Source: Daphnia pulex
Taxonomy: Eukaryota > Arthropoda > Branchiopoda > Diplostraca > Daphniidae
Direction of reading: 5' to 3'
Length of the DNA: 64,000 bases
Assembly (NCBI RefSeq): GCF_021134715.1
Contig: NC_060019.1
Span: 4,650,001 to 4,714,000 of the forward strand
Shown here: positions 31,101-41,159 of the stretch, piece after piece
Position numbering within the stretch: position 1 is the first letter of the stretch
Layout: the number at the start of each line of letters is the position of its first letter
Position numbers and translations under genes: made by a program
The notes under the pieces: generated by a model
Databases searched by the model: none
What the model saw: only the letters and a program-made list of their open reading frames with translations
What the model was told of the DNA's origin: nothing

Positions 31101-31340
31101 CCGGATCTCCTCGTCTCCTGCCTGAATGCTCCACATCCGCTGACAATCAACAATTCATTAATACTATCCGCTTGGAAGTTGTCCGGGGACGGCTCATTGG
31201 GGAGGGCCTTTCGGAAGACGTGGTCCACTTATTGCTGGCAAGTAACAGAGACTCCACGTCAGCTGCTTATCAGTCAGCATGGAGGTCCTGGTGTCATTGG
31301 AACCATCGAAGGAATTCAAATCCCTTGTCTGGTTCTGTAA
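28107..31340 (+). CDS. DIRS gag-like/RT/RNase H open frame
   Basis: Frame of 1,077 residues. An RS-dipeptide-rich N-terminal region comes first, then the reverse transcriptase (about residues 490-690) and an RNase H domain (about 770-880). It overlaps the recombinase frame, an arrangement known for this order. Confidence 0.85.
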   Translation: MVHTVMPSSTSRSRSLDIDIRRYRGNPRASLDSRVENVVLPPDNISVVTRSVVSLSPARDSRSRGPSRSRSRGDHSRSRSRGPSRGRSRDPSRGRSREPSSSVSSRSSRSSRRNRRSRSRSSRRSYRSPASEARRNDRSRSPIRRRHRFPSSDRIRAPRQSLASDTATVLSREKVRSLRSWMLNGLSPAEAKALREIFNPSYEGSFTLQCPILDESMGRTLKRLKGSSGSVIDFVEKTWLSTHYKIMDIARPLIQLWSSLPPNDPHLQHVESALRLWGVAFRDVTMNRRKNILRQTAPDFLNLLSDPTMFSNREMSRLFGVHFLNAMAKEADEENKIAKVGRNAGHPQSSRRPFNKFSRNGGAATPKSSAGPSSGSHRGTGSNSQRASGSVYSAFSAIVSCPYPPVGGRLSQFAHVWRSISSDPFILNMVSMGVSLDFLSLPSQSNFPTNCKMSSEMERACDVEISELIVKRAIFSIPESSGKFFSSIFLVPKKTGGYRPIINLKNLNSHIRFEHFKMEGMDSVRHLIRPGDWMVKLDLKDAYLSVPVCLEHQPFLCFRWRNICYQFTCLAFGLSPAPRLFTKLLKPVIGALRRKGIRLVIYLDDIIFMNESREGVIADVSTAIDLLTSLGFLINWEKSVLLPSQSLEFLGLLIDSIALSLALPSDKVLSMLKMCRRSLLKGVVSLHDLSSLIGSFSWAIPTIPFAQAHYRHLQRLYIFHSKFFNYDLSRYVSLSSSARDDIRWWVENLSSSNGLCFLKKDPDLIIYSDASLYGWGFMCDGVCSRGPWAGSDRLRHINELELLAAFYALKSLTAQSTDLEINLILDNSTAVSYINKRGGTRSRALCDISSSIVSWCESHNLSLTATHLPGVLNSVADEQSRTSLDASDWMLCRSTFRKLSAVWKTEVDLFANKWNAQLPTFVSWMIQPDAFALNAFSLNWSRFKGYAFPPFALIARCLAKMRKEKAELVLVCPLWFSQPWFPLLLNLACDIPRIFRFRPDLLVSCLNAPHPLTINNSLILSAWKLSGDGSLGRAFRKTWSTYCWQVTETPRQLLISQHGGPGVIGTIEGIQIPCLVL

Positions 31341-32155
31341 ACTTGATTCTGCAATATCTGGCCGATCTCCATAGTGAAGGCAAGTCCTACTCCACGATCA
31401 ATCTCCATCGCTCCATGTTATCTGGCACATTTGATTCTGTTGACGGGGTACCAATCGGTCAACATCGATTAGTTATGAGACTCATGAAAGGTTGTTTTCA
31501 TTCTCGACCGCCGAATCCCCGCTATTCTAGCATGTGGGACCCGGATATTGTTTTGGATTTTATGTCTCAATCTGGAGCCAATTCGGATTTAAATTTCGCC
31601 GACCTGTCTAAAAAACTAGTGACCTCCATAGCCTTGGCGACCCTGTTCCGGGTTTCGGAAATTGCTTCCATTGCCAAAGACTCGGTTGTTTTCTCTAACG
31701 ATGGCGTTTCCTTTTCTCTTTCTCGTCTTCGTAAGACGCAGAAATCCGGGGGATTTCAATCTTTCAGCTTGCGCCGCATTAACAATACGCTCATTTGCCC
31801 AGTTGATTGTTTAGGCCAATATGTTTTCCGTACCGATTTTTTAAGAAATGCTCATAATCAATCTAAATTACTAATTAGTCTTCGTAAACCTCACAAGGAG
31901 GTTTCTGGCTCAACGGTTGGCCGTTGGGTCAAAGATTATCTTTCTTTAGCCGGAGTGAATCCTCTTTTTTCCGCTCATTCTACGCGGGGGGCAGCATCTT
32001 CCAAGGCGGCGTCTATGGGCGTCCCAATAGACTCCATTTTGGCGACGGCGAGTTGGTCCAGCCAGTCCACATTTGCACGATTTTATCATCGTTCCCTGGA
32101 CACCCCCACCGTGGCTGGGGCCGTCTTTAATTCCTTGGAGCGCCCCGTGCTTTAA
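30671..32155 (+). CDS. DIRS tyrosine recombinase open frame
   Basis: A 494-residue frame whose C-terminal half is a tyrosine recombinase catalytic domain. In DIRS elements this integrates the circular DNA copy, replacing the integrase of LTR elements. The first part overlaps the preceding frame, so the true start is probably internal. Confidence 0.8.
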   Translation: MRISQFIPYRYTFTWRSKFRCRRTVQDIARRKRLDALPVDLPEVVSSMEDRSRFICEQMECPIANLRVMDDPTRCICSERLLAQLEQIQRIRLSPIRPHSQVSGENEEGESGTGASMPTMVQPTLVPPPVESGLRHSPNLPLPAGSPRLLPECSTSADNQQFINTIRLEVVRGRLIGEGLSEDVVHLLLASNRDSTSAAYQSAWRSWCHWNHRRNSNPLSGSVNLILQYLADLHSEGKSYSTINLHRSMLSGTFDSVDGVPIGQHRLVMRLMKGCFHSRPPNPRYSSMWDPDIVLDFMSQSGANSDLNFADLSKKLVTSIALATLFRVSEIASIAKDSVVFSNDGVSFSLSRLRKTQKSGGFQSFSLRRINNTLICPVDCLGQYVFRTDFLRNAHNQSKLLISLRKPHKEVSGSTVGRWVKDYLSLAGVNPLFSAHSTRGAASSKAASMGVPIDSILATASWSSQSTFARFYHRSLDTPTVAGAVFNSLERPVL

Positions 32156-32159
32156 AGTC

Positions 32160-32275
32160 ACCGTTGAGGTTGACGGAATGGTTGAGTGCAATTGTCGATT
32201 GCTCGAGGAAGCGCAAAGCGCTTCCGAAGAGCAATCTTAATTGCACGAAATGAATGGAGGAGACCTCAACGGTCT
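32160..32275. repeat. Internal complementary region of the DIRS element
   Basis: Its first part is complementary to the outer left repeat edge (GCACTCAACCATTCCGTCAA) and its second part to the outer right edge (CGATTGCTCGAGGAAGCGC). Confidence 0.8.
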
Positions 32276-32805
32276 CCTAATCCCACCCACATCCAGCCCT
32301 TACTATAATTTATATTTTTTTCCTCTGTCTGTTTTACAGTTTCCGTGGTCGCCGTGGTGGTTCTCGTGGCGGGCGTTAATTAATCTTTTCGGCGTTTCAC
32401 CTTATTACGCGGCCCCAGTTGGTGCCAAGCGGATCTTTTTCAATTATTTTCACCTTATCTTGCCTTATTGCGCGGTTCAATGTTTTGAGCTAGGCAGACC
32501 GTCTATTGGTTATTTATTTTATTTTGATCTCTAGTCCCTCTAGTTCCCGGTTTGTTTGTCCAAGACTTAAGGTCTGAGGATAGGCCGTTAGGGAGAGGGG
32601 CAACTCTCAGCGTTGCCGCTAGAGGGACTGATTTGTGTTTTCTTTGAAGGAGCTAATACACTGTGTCAACACCGTTGAGGTCTCCTCCATTCATTTCGTG
32701 CAATTAAGATTGCTCTTCGGAAGCGCTTTGCGCTTCCTCGAGCAATCGACAATTCCGTTGGCAGACCTGACAATGGTCTTTTTTAAAATGAATGTGATTA
32801 TAGTA

Positions 32806-32877
32806 TGGAGTTGCGGAGGATTGAACACCGTGCTTTTCGCATGTAAAGCGAACCATCTACCACTAAGTTACAACCCC
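32806..32877 (-). tRNA. tRNA-Ala body with anticodon TAC (Val)
   Basis: The loop TTTACAT gives TAC. G3:U70 is kept. The T arm carries GGTGTTCAATCC and the D arm TTAGTGG changes, so function is doubtful. Confidence 0.6.
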
Positions 32878-32943
32878 TTGACAATTGAGACTACCAGTAT
32901 GTTCCTGATACTTGCTTTTAACACTCAATTATTTGCAAAACCT

Positions 32944-33015
32944 TGGAGTTGCGGAGGATTGAACTCCGGTCTTCTCACATGCGAAGCGAGCACTCTACCT
33001 CTGAGTTACAACCCC
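32944..33015 (-). tRNA. tRNA-Ala(CGC)
   Basis: Consensus: GGGGTTG/CAACTCC with G3:U70, and stem CTCGC/GTGAG around TTCGCAT. A TTTT terminator lies 3 nt downstream. Confidence 0.88.
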
Positions 33016-33125
33016 TTAACAATTGCACGTTTGCTTTGAGTGACTGTTAACGATTGCGACACGTATGTGTTTTCAATGTAGAAGAAGATTTAAAGTAAAA
33101 AGAATAAAACTTGAAAGGAAGGTTT

Positions 33126-33261
33126 TGTCAAGAGTGGGGTTCGAACCCACGCCTTCTTCGAAGACCAGAATGCCAAATAACGGATTTCACAAGATTACCT
33201 ATTAATCTATTATTTGAATTAGAATCTTATGTCTGGCGCATAACCACTCGGCCATCTTGAC
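33126..33261 (-). pseudogene. tRNA-Leu(TAA) with intron, altered
   Basis: Acceptor GTCAAGA/TCTTGAC and B box GGTTCGAACCC are intact. A one-base loss near GTTATGCGC and U33 changed to A make function doubtful. The intron is about 55 nt. Confidence 0.6.
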
Positions 33262-33656
33262 ATTGTTAACGAAATGACTACTTATATTGCAATATGGCGT
33301 AAACTAGGTGTATTGAGAAGAGCACACAATTGAAACAATGACAGGGAAAAATATCATTAATTAATGGCAATTGTATGCTTTTCTGTTCAATTTTCGAGGA
33401 TCATTGCAGGTTTAATCGACAGTGCCACAACCGAATGGCCGTCAGGAAATACCACTGGGACGACAAAAGCCGGTTTCTACCAGTAGAAGAAAAAGAACGA
33501 TAAGAAAGATTATGCCCTATCGTTTTGCAAGTACTTGTTTGATCACTGGGTATTTGCACTTTTCACGAGATATTCGTAAGAATGTGGAATGTAGTTTCAT
33601 TCTGTTGGCAGTACTGACAATGGTCTTTTTTTTTTCAAAATGAAAGTGATTATAGA

Positions 33657-33727
33657 TGGAGTTGCGAGGATTGAACTCCGGGCTTTTCGCATGTCAAGCG
33701 AACACTCTACCACTGAGTTACAACCCC
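33657..33727 (-). pseudogene. tRNA-Ala body with anticodon GAC (Val), one base short
   Basis: The loop TTGACAT gives GAC. One base is missing in the T-stem/acceptor region (71 nt). Confidence 0.6.
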
Positions 33728-33793
33728 TTAATATCGAGACTACCAGTATGTTCCTGATACTTACTTTTTACCACTCGATTATTTGCAGTACCT

Positions 33794-33865
33794 TGGAGTT
33801 GTGGAGAATTGAACTCTTGTCTTCTCACATGCGAAGCGAGCACTCTACCTCTGAGATACAATCCC
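33794..33865 (-). pseudogene. tRNA-Ala(CGC), degraded
   Basis: Changes in the T arm (CAAGAGTTCAATTC) and acceptor (GGGATTG). The anticodon is intact. Confidence 0.6.
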
Positions 33866-33976
33866 TTAACTTATGCTCGTTTGCTTTGAGTGACTGTTAA
33901 CAATTGTGACACGTATGTGTTTTCAATGGAGAAGAAGATTTAAAGTGAAAAAGAATAAAAGTTGAAAGGAAGGTTT

Positions 33977-34113
33977 TGTCAAGAGTGGGGTACGAACCCA
34001 CGCATTCTTCGAAGACTAGAATGCCAAGTAACGGATTTCACAAGATCAGCTATTAATCTATTATTTGAATTAGAATCTTAAGTCTGGCGCCTTAATCACT
34101 CGGCCAAGTTGAC
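33977..34113 (-). pseudogene. tRNA-Leu(TAA) with intron, degraded
   Basis: The acceptor (GTCAACT) and B box (GGTTCGTACC) are altered. Confidence 0.6.
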
Positions 34114-34506
34114 ATTGTTAACTCAATGACTATTTATATTGCAATGTGGCGTAAACTAGGTGTATTGAGAAGAGCACACAATTGTAACAATGACAGGGAA
34201 AAATATCAATAATTAATGGCAATTGTATGCTTTTCTGTTCAATTTTCGAGGATCATTGCAGGTTTAATCGACAGTGCCACAACCGAATGGCCGTCAGAAA
34301 ATACCACTGGGACGACAAAAGCCGGTTTCTACCAGTAGAAGAAAAAGAACGATAAGAAAGATTATGCCCTATCGTTTTGCAAGTACTTGTTTGATCACTG
34401 GGTATTTACACTTTTCACGAGATATTCGTAAGAATGTGGAATGTAGTTTCATTCTGTTGGCAGACCTGACAATGGTCTTTTTTTCAAAATGAAAGTGATT
34501 ATAGAA

Positions 34507-34578
34507 TGGAGTTGCGGGGGAATGAATTCCGTGCTTTTCGCATGCACAGCGAACACTCTACCACTGAGTTACAACCCC
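34507..34578 (-). pseudogene. tRNA-Ala(TGC), degraded
   Basis: U33 is changed (loop TGTGCAT) and the T arm reads GGAATTCATTCC. Confidence 0.6.
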
Positions 34579-34645
34579 TTGACAATCGAGACTACTAGTA
34601 TGTTCCTGATACTTGCTTTTTAACACTCGATTATTTGCAAAACCT

Positions 34646-34717
34646 TGGAGTTGCGGAGGATTGAACTCTTGTCTTCTCACATGCGAAGCGAGCAATCTAC
34701 CTCTGAGTTACAACCCC
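34646..34717 (-). tRNA. tRNA-Ala(CGC)
   Basis: Anticodon and acceptor are intact. The T stem reads AAGAGTTCAATCC, one or two pairs weaker than consensus. Confidence 0.65.
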
Positions 34718-34827
34718 TTAAAATTATCTCGTTTGCTTTGAGTGACTTTTAACGATTGCGACACGTATGTGTTTTCAATGGAGAAGAAGATTTAAAGTAA
34801 AAAGAATAAAACTTGAAAGGAAGGTTT

Positions 34828-34904
34828 TGTCAAGAGTGGGGTACGAACACACGCCTTCTTCGAAGACCAGAATGCCAAGTAACGGATTTCACAAGATTAT
34901 CTAT
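34828..34904 (-). pseudogene. tRNA-Leu(TAA) 3' half, intron cut by a Helentron-like insertion
   Basis: It has the 3' exon and part of the intron. The 5' half continues at 40247-40306 beyond the insertion. Confidence 0.75.
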
Positions 34905-35715
34905 CCCTGAGGTATATTTATATACGAAGGTCCTTTACAATATAGGGTGTGGGGTATAGGGGGTTGGGTAGTAGTAGCTAGTAGTGAAATTCAGAGGGTT
35001 TAATGTCCATTTTGTAATCCTTTATACGTTTCTTTCCTGAATGACCAATCGTCACCAAATTTTGTACATAATTCTGTCAAAATTTGATACATTGCGTAAC
35101 AGGGTTTTCATTTGTTTTTATTACTGTTTTAGAAATTTAATTTGCGTATTTGTTACCTAGCTGGTTGCCGAATCCTAGTTAGTGAATTCGCTTTTTTGCG
35201 TAACCTTCCAACTGTCAGTGCATGCTCAGCAGTGTAAACAAAAAGAAAAAAAAAAGTTTGGATCTTCCCTAGCAAGACAAGTTTTCTGCTATGGGAGTGG
35301 AGAGTATTAATTATTTGATTTGGTTTTTATGTTCGACTTCGATTTCGTCTTTATTCTTCTTTTTACTTTGTATTTTCCCACTCTTATTTTTGTAACCCTT
35401 TTGTTTTATTATTACCTCTTTTTGTTTACTATTTTTTTTCTTGATTTTAATAAATTTGGTTGTCCAAGTAAAATTTCTATGCCTCCTTTTTGAACAGTTA
35501 GTCATCAACCAAGAAGTTGAGGAACATTTTAAAAATGTTAGATTATATTCATTTTTAAGCTCTGGGTCATCTCTCCCTTCTTCCTCTGTCCTCTCCTCGG
35601 TCATCAAGATCTTCTTGCGGTCGTGAAGAGTTACCACCGATCTTCCACTTCAATTTACCTCCGAAAGCTTATTCAGAGGAATTTTTCAAAAAGTACAAAC
35701 TTAGTTTTCGTTTCC

Positions 35716-35784
35716 GACTTGATCGAGATTCGAACCGCGAACCATGCGAATGACAGCCTGAGTTGTTGACCATTAGACCATCAT
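35716..35784 (-). other. tRNA-like segment within the Helentron-like element
   Basis: The complement has A-box-like TGGTCTAATGG and B-box-like GGTTCGAATC at tRNA spacing, but the stems pair poorly. It is present in all full copies of the element, so it is part of it. It could be a Pol III promoter or an old tRNA/SINE remnant. Confidence 0.45.
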
Positions 35785-36655
35785 TATTATATTATTTGAA
35801 GGGAAAAAATGGGTGTGATGGTAGCTTGCTATCTATTAGCCAAGACTCATCTAATGCAACATGTGACCGCATGATATAATTGTATTGTTACTATAGTAAT
35901 AAGTGTTACTTTAACTAAATCTAAACATGAAGTGCGACGTGGGGTGGCGGGGTGAGGCCTCCGCCACACCTAAGTCGCACCACTCATAATATTGACAGAT
36001 TATCCCTGAGGTATATTTATATACGAAGGTCCTTAACAATATAGGGTGTGGGGTATAGGGGGTAGGGTAGTAGTAGCTATTAGTGAAATTCAGAGGGTTT
36101 AATGTCCATTTAGTAATCCTTCATACGTTTCTTCCCTGAATGACCAATCGTCACCAAATTTTGTACATAATTCTGTCAAAATTTGATACATTGCGTAGCG
36201 GGGTTTTCATTTGTTTTTATTACTGTTTTAGAAATTTAATTTGCGTATGTATTACCTAGCTGGTTGCCGAATCCAAGTTAGTGATTCGCTTTGTTTGCTT
36301 AACCTTCTAACTGTCAGTGTAGTGCAGTCAGTTCTCAGTAGTGTCAACAACTAGAGAAACAATTTGTTTTCAGAAGAATTCTTAAAGTGGACTGCTGATT
36401 AAACTGGAAAACTATTTCGAGCAACATCTAGCAAATTCTTTGAATCATGACAGTAGAAGAAACCCTTCGGGTAATCATTATTATTAGAGTAACTTCATAA
36501 GCACAATGCTTTCTCCTTTGTGTTTGTATTTTAATACGCAATTCAACACGAGTAAAGAGAACAAAGTGAAGAAGAAAAAGTGAGATTAAAATGGTTTGTG
36601 ATAAGTTATTCTTGAATTTTAACAGTTTTGATATATTTTACTAAATTTTACAATG

Positions 36656-36936
36656 TAGAGGCCAAGTATACCTGCCAAGTCGTCAAAGAATCTGGACCAT
36701 TTGTCAAATTTCAGCTAGAGTGGCACTTCCCACAGCACAGTACAAATCGGTATGTCAAATTTGCAGACAACATTCATAGTGCCTGCTCTGCTCAACTCCT
36801 AATGCAATATTCTCTTTGAAACACAGCATGCATGATATACTCAACAAGCCAGGAGCTATCAACACCCTTCACCTGACAATCCCAAAGTTTCAGGAGTCTG
36901 ATAGTGGAAAGTACCGTTGTGTTCAGAGGTCTATTA
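36656..36936 (+). pseudogene. Captured exons of an immunoglobulin-domain protein
   Basis: Exon about 36656-36749 (YTCQVVKESGPFVKFQLEWH) and exon about 36827-36936 (INTLHLTIPKFQESDSGKYR) with a GTATGT...ACAG intron. The Cys...Trp and DSGKYRC pattern is that of an Ig fold. A single domain, with no signal peptide or membrane segment. Confidence 0.6.
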
Positions 36937-37096
36937 CTACCATCAAAGTTTTTGAAATGATTTCATCCGTTTCCAAAAAAACTCTTCATTTTTCATCAGC
37001 ACAGAGACTTTTTGTTGGGTAAATAAGTTTTAAAAGACTATAAATGAGTTAAAACTAAGCGTACAACATTTATATATACGTTTGCCCACTTTATAG

Positions 37097-37367
37097 GAAA
37101 TCATTTGTTAGATTTTTGGGTGGACCATCTATTATTCAAAAACCTATTGCTCAGCCAATTAATTTGGCAAATGAACCTATTTTAGGTAAAAGTTAAAATT
37201 ACTTATGATTTGGTGGTTTCATTTTTTTAAAATCATATTTAGGTTATTTGAAAAGCAGCGAAGAAAGAGTTGCCTTGGAAAATGCATTACAACATAGGCA
37301 ATCTACTGTTGAAGAAATTCCAATTGTTATTGATGGCAAAGAATATTGGACTGATGTTCATTTTCAC
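37097..37367 (+). pseudogene. ALDH4A1: Captured N-terminal exons of delta-1-pyrroline-5-carboxylate dehydrogenase
   Basis: PINLANEPIL then, from 37243, YLKSSEERVALENALQHRQS and EIPIVIDGKEYWTDVHF. This matches the mitochondrial P5CDH N-terminus (NEPVLxFxxGSPERxALxxAL, PxVxGxExxxTxDVxxQ), which comes before the catalytic domain. It breaks off at about 37367, where importin-11 intron sequence begins. Confidence 0.7.
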
Positions 37368-37401
37368 TTCATGTGGTTAATCAAATATGATTTGTTTTCA
37401 G

Positions 37402-38792
37402 ATATGACTATCCCAAGGAATGGCCAGAATTGCTGCCTTCCCTCTTGCATCTTGTGAGAACTGAAGATGATTTGGTTCAACAAAGAGCCTTGCTCTACTT
37501 GCATCATGTGACAAAATCTCTTGCCTCTAAAAGACTGGCAGGTGATCGACGCGCGTTCCAGGATCTGAGTTCCGAAATGTACAGCTATGTTTGCGCCCTT
37601 TATAGTCATCTGAGTCAAACGCTTCTGCAACAAGTAACCATTTCCAATCAGATTTTTATGCAAGACCGATCTGAACTTTTTCTTTTTTTGTGTGTGTTAT
37701 AATGTAGATGGAAGCGCGTAATGCTGAAATAGTTGGGGCTACGATGGAGAAAGCATTACTGTGTTTGCGCGTTATCCGTAAATTGACTGTTCATGGTTTT
37801 AAGACACCTCATCAAACCAATACTGTTATGGAATTCGTTCAGAGTTTTACGAGCGAATTAAAAACCTTCTCCAATACCGTAAGTGGAGGAAACCAAATCA
37901 CTTGACCGTCAGTCTAATCATTTCTGTTTTGCAGGTCAAGTTGTTCTTTCCAATGACCCATTGTTGGCGTTGTGCGAAAAATATTTGGTTGTTCAGTGCA
38001 AGGTTCTCCGGGATCTCCTCGACTTCCATCCTTTTTCCTTTGTCCCGTTTATCCGTATGACCGTAGAATTCGTTCTTCACTATTTGTTCCAACCAGAGAA
38101 CCAAGTTCTACTCTTCGATTCCTTTGTTGTGCAGTCCCTAAATCTGGTGAAGGGCATTGCACTTTGTGCCGAATATAGACCAGGAAAGATTATCGAAGGT
38201 ATCTTTCACATTTTTCGTCTCAAATTTAACTATGACTTAATTTTTAACTGGTTGTCATTTCAGATACCAAGAGCCTGCCACTCTTGAGGCCTATCGCATA
38301 AAGTCGGAAGTTTTTACACCTGAATCACTCTCATTGATGTGCCGTCAATTAATTGAAAATTATTTGCTGCTGTCGCAAGAGGATCTACATGTCTGGGAAA
38401 CAAATCCGGAAGAATTTGGTAATTAGACTGATTTTGTAATTCCTTAATTTTTAATTTAAAAAATGTATTTGTTTTACTAGCCGCTGAAGAAGGTGGAGAA
38501 GCTTGGAAATACAGTCTTAGGGTGTGTATACTGAATTATAAATATTGTATTGCGACTATGAATTCTGTCGTTTTTTTAGCCTTGTACGGGATGTTTATTT
38601 CTAAGTCTCTTCCACGAATATCAATTGATCTTGAGTCCCGTACTGATTTCGGTGCTTAACGAGAGCATGGGACTGATACCACCAGATGATATGAATCGTA
38701 TAATCAAGAAGGATGCACTTTACAATGCTATTGGACTTGCAGCCTTTGAATTACTCGATGAGGTGGATTTTGATCACTGGTTTAGTCAGGTT
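37402..38792 (+). pseudogene. IPO11: Captured central exons of importin-11
   Basis: Importin-11 is a HEAT-repeat nuclear import receptor. Exons: 37402-37633 (YPKEWPELLPSLLHLVR, RALLYLHHVTKSLASKRLAG), 37708-37878 (LLCLRVIRKLTVHGFKTPH), 37935-38199 (LLDFHPFSFVPFIRMTVEF), about 38266-38420 (LIENYLLLSQEDLHVWE), 38482-38523 (AAEEGGEAWKYSLR) and about 38580-38790 (LYNAIGLAAFELLDEVDFD). Introns are 55-75 bp with GT-AG ends. The frame shifts at the exon 2/3 junction and just after 38266, so it is no longer coding. Its N- and C-terminal parts are absent. Confidence 0.78.
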
Positions 38793-38908
38793 AGTAACAT
38801 TTGAAAACTATTCGTAACAGTAACTGATTCCCTTCCATGGTTGTCATTTTTCGAACTTCAGATTATGTGGCCCTATTCCGCTCTTCAACCATTCTTTATT
38901 TAAGAATA

Positions 38909-39490
<582 letters not shown>

Positions 39491-39499
39491 GGTCGACCA

Positions 39500-39697
39500 C
39501 TTTGGATGGCTGGGTCGACCACGGGTGCACTGATGCCTCCTGGATATGGCCGATACCAAATCACCACAAGCTGCCATACTTCACAACAACGAGGTCTCCA
39601 AGTACTACACCACTGTGGGACTGAATATTACAAGACTATGTATGCTGCTACTTTCTACTACACCAAGGCCCCTAATCCCCTACTGATTGTCTACTGA
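39500..39697 (+). pseudogene. Fragment resembling a Daphnia YYTTKAP-repeat secreted protein
   Basis: Frames here give EYYKTMYAATFYYTKAP and, in another frame, AILHNNEVSKYYTT, like the Tyr/Thr/Lys/Ala/Pro repeats of abundant Daphnia secreted or cuticle-like proteins. It ends with a stop at 39695-39697. Low complexity makes this tentative. Confidence 0.4.
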
Positions 39698-40080
39698 AAT
39701 CACCAACATACTCAAGTTTGAAAAAATAAGTTTTGATTTTCGCAACAATTTTATTTAATTTTCTTAAAATGAAACATTCATGGTTCCGATGTGTGATAAA
39801 CTGTTATAATTGAATAAATTGATTTCTACTGCCAAATAGTGTATTTTTTAATATAATCATGAATGGTGTACAGACCTGAAAAATGTCTGTTTCTAGTCTG
39901 TAAAATAGTCAACTCAACGCTGCTTCTTGGGATTGGGAAAATGTTTTTGTTCGAGCAAATAGATAATTTTCCATTTCTAGTATTGTTAATACAAAATTAC
40001 ATGTAGATGTTTTTTTTTCATTAGGATCCACTCCCCGGCGTTTTAAAAATGCCCGAAGGACATTACCGAAGGAATCTTGT
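39698..40080. other. 3' non-coding part of the inner Helentron-like element
   Basis: AT-rich, no gene. The last 29 bp are the shared family terminus. Confidence 0.5.
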
Positions 40081-40246
40081 TAGTCAATTAGTTAATAAGC
40101 ATAAAATCATTTAAGAGAATAAAGGAAAACAGAATTTTCCAAACTTAATAGTATGTATACTATTTACTTTCTACTATTTAACCTTGCTTTTCTGTCTCTT
40201 TAACGTTTCAAAAAATTCCCGAAGGACATTACCGAAGGAATCTTGT

Positions 40247-40306
40247 TAATCTATTATTTAAATTAGAATCTTAAGTCTGGCGCCTTAACCACTCGGCCAT
40301 CTTGAC
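40247..40306 (-). pseudogene. tRNA-Leu(TAA) 5' half, partner of 34828-34904
   Basis: Complement: GTCAAGATGGCCGAGTGG, GCGCCAGACTTAAG, then intron to the insertion point. Confidence 0.75.
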
Positions 40307-40701
40307 ATTGTTAACACAATGACTACTTATATTGCAATGTGGCGTAAACTAGGTCTATTGAGAAGAGCACACAATTGTAACTATGACAGGGAAAAATATC
40401 AATAATTAATGGCAATTGTATGCTTTTCTGTTCAATTTTCGAGGATCATTGCAGGTTTAATCGACAGTGCCACAACCGAATGGCCGTCAGAAAATACCAC
40501 TGGGACGACAAAAGCCGGTTTCTACCAGTAGAAGAAAAAGAACGATAAGAAAGATTATGCCCTATCGTTTTGCAAGTACTTGTTTGATCACTGGGTATTT
40601 AAACTTTTCACGAGATATTCGTAAGAATGTGGAATGTAGTTTCATTCTGTTGGCAGACCTGACAATGGGATTTTTTTTTCAAAATTAAAGTGATTATAGG
40701 A

Positions 40702-40773
40702 TGGAGTTGCGGAGGATTGAACTCCGGGCTTTTCGCATGCAAAGCGAACCCTCTACCGCTGAGTTACAACCCC
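40702..40773 (-). tRNA. tRNA-Ala(TGC)
   Basis: Anticodon TGC, acceptor and T arm consensus, G3:U70 present. There are small D-arm changes (CAGCGG, AGGG). Confidence 0.8.
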
Positions 40774-40840
40774 TTGACAATCGTGACTACCAGTATGTTC
40801 CTGATACTTGCTTTTTAACACTCGATTATTTGCAAAACCT

Positions 40841-40912
40841 TGGAGTTGCGGAGGATTGAACTCCGGTCTTCTCACATGCGAAGCGAGCACTCTACCTCTG
40901 AGTTACAACCCC
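40841..40912 (-). tRNA. tRNA-Ala(CGC)
   Basis: Consensus throughout. TTTT lies 3 nt past the 3' end. Confidence 0.88.
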
Positions 40913-41022
40913 TTAACATTTGCTCGTTTGCTTTGAGTGACTTTTAACGATTACGACACGTATGTGTTTTCAATGGAGAAGAAGATTTAAAGTAAAAAGA
41001 ATAAAACTTGAAAGGAAGGTTT

Positions 41023-41159
41023 TGTCAAGAGTGGGGTTCGAACCCACGCCTTCTTCGAAGACCAGAATGCCAAATAACGGATTTCACAAGATTACCTATT
41101 AATCTATTATTTAAATTAGAATCTTAAGTCTGGCGCCTTAACCACTCGGCCATCTTGAC
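41023..41159 (-). tRNA. tRNA-Leu(TAA), intron-containing
   Basis: Acceptor GTCAAGA/TCTTGAC, stem CCAGA/TCTGG, loop CTTAAG with anticodon TAA. An about 55-nt AT-rich intron follows G37. Variable arm and GGTTCGAACCC are intact. Confidence 0.88.

Larger units (their letters stand above)
27966..32751 (+). mobile_element. DIRS-type tyrosine-recombinase retrotransposon, looks whole
   Basis: Inverted terminal repeats lie at about 27966-28098 and 32567-32700. An internal complementary region at about 32160-32275 mirrors both outer edges, the layout DIRS elements use for circular replication. There is no target duplication, as expected. It lies in a tRNA-array spacer between TTTCATT and CCGTTGGCAG. 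Parts in order: an Arg/Ser-rich gag-like segment, reverse transcriptase, RNase H, and an overlapping tyrosine recombinase. Long open frames and matching repeats suggest a young copy. Confidence 0.88.

Noticed and set aside
30680-31228. Minus-strand open frame within the DIRS element
   Set aside because: Shadow of the overlapping RNase H/recombinase frames. No domain seen.
35311-35637. Lys-rich minus-strand frame in the Helentron-like element
   Set aside because: Low complexity, absent as an open frame in the other copies, and no resemblance to Rep/helicase or RPA.
37364-37663. Minus-strand frame over the importin-11 exon
   Set aside because: Shadow of the importin-11 exon, whose plus-strand reading is clearly homologous.
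40467-40688. Recurring open frame of about 72 codons (MPQPNGRQKIPLGRQKP-like) in each tRNA unit
   Set aside because: It recurs because the unit is duplicated. It starts on GTG rather than ATG, changes frame between copies and matches no family I know. I treat it as conserved spacer.
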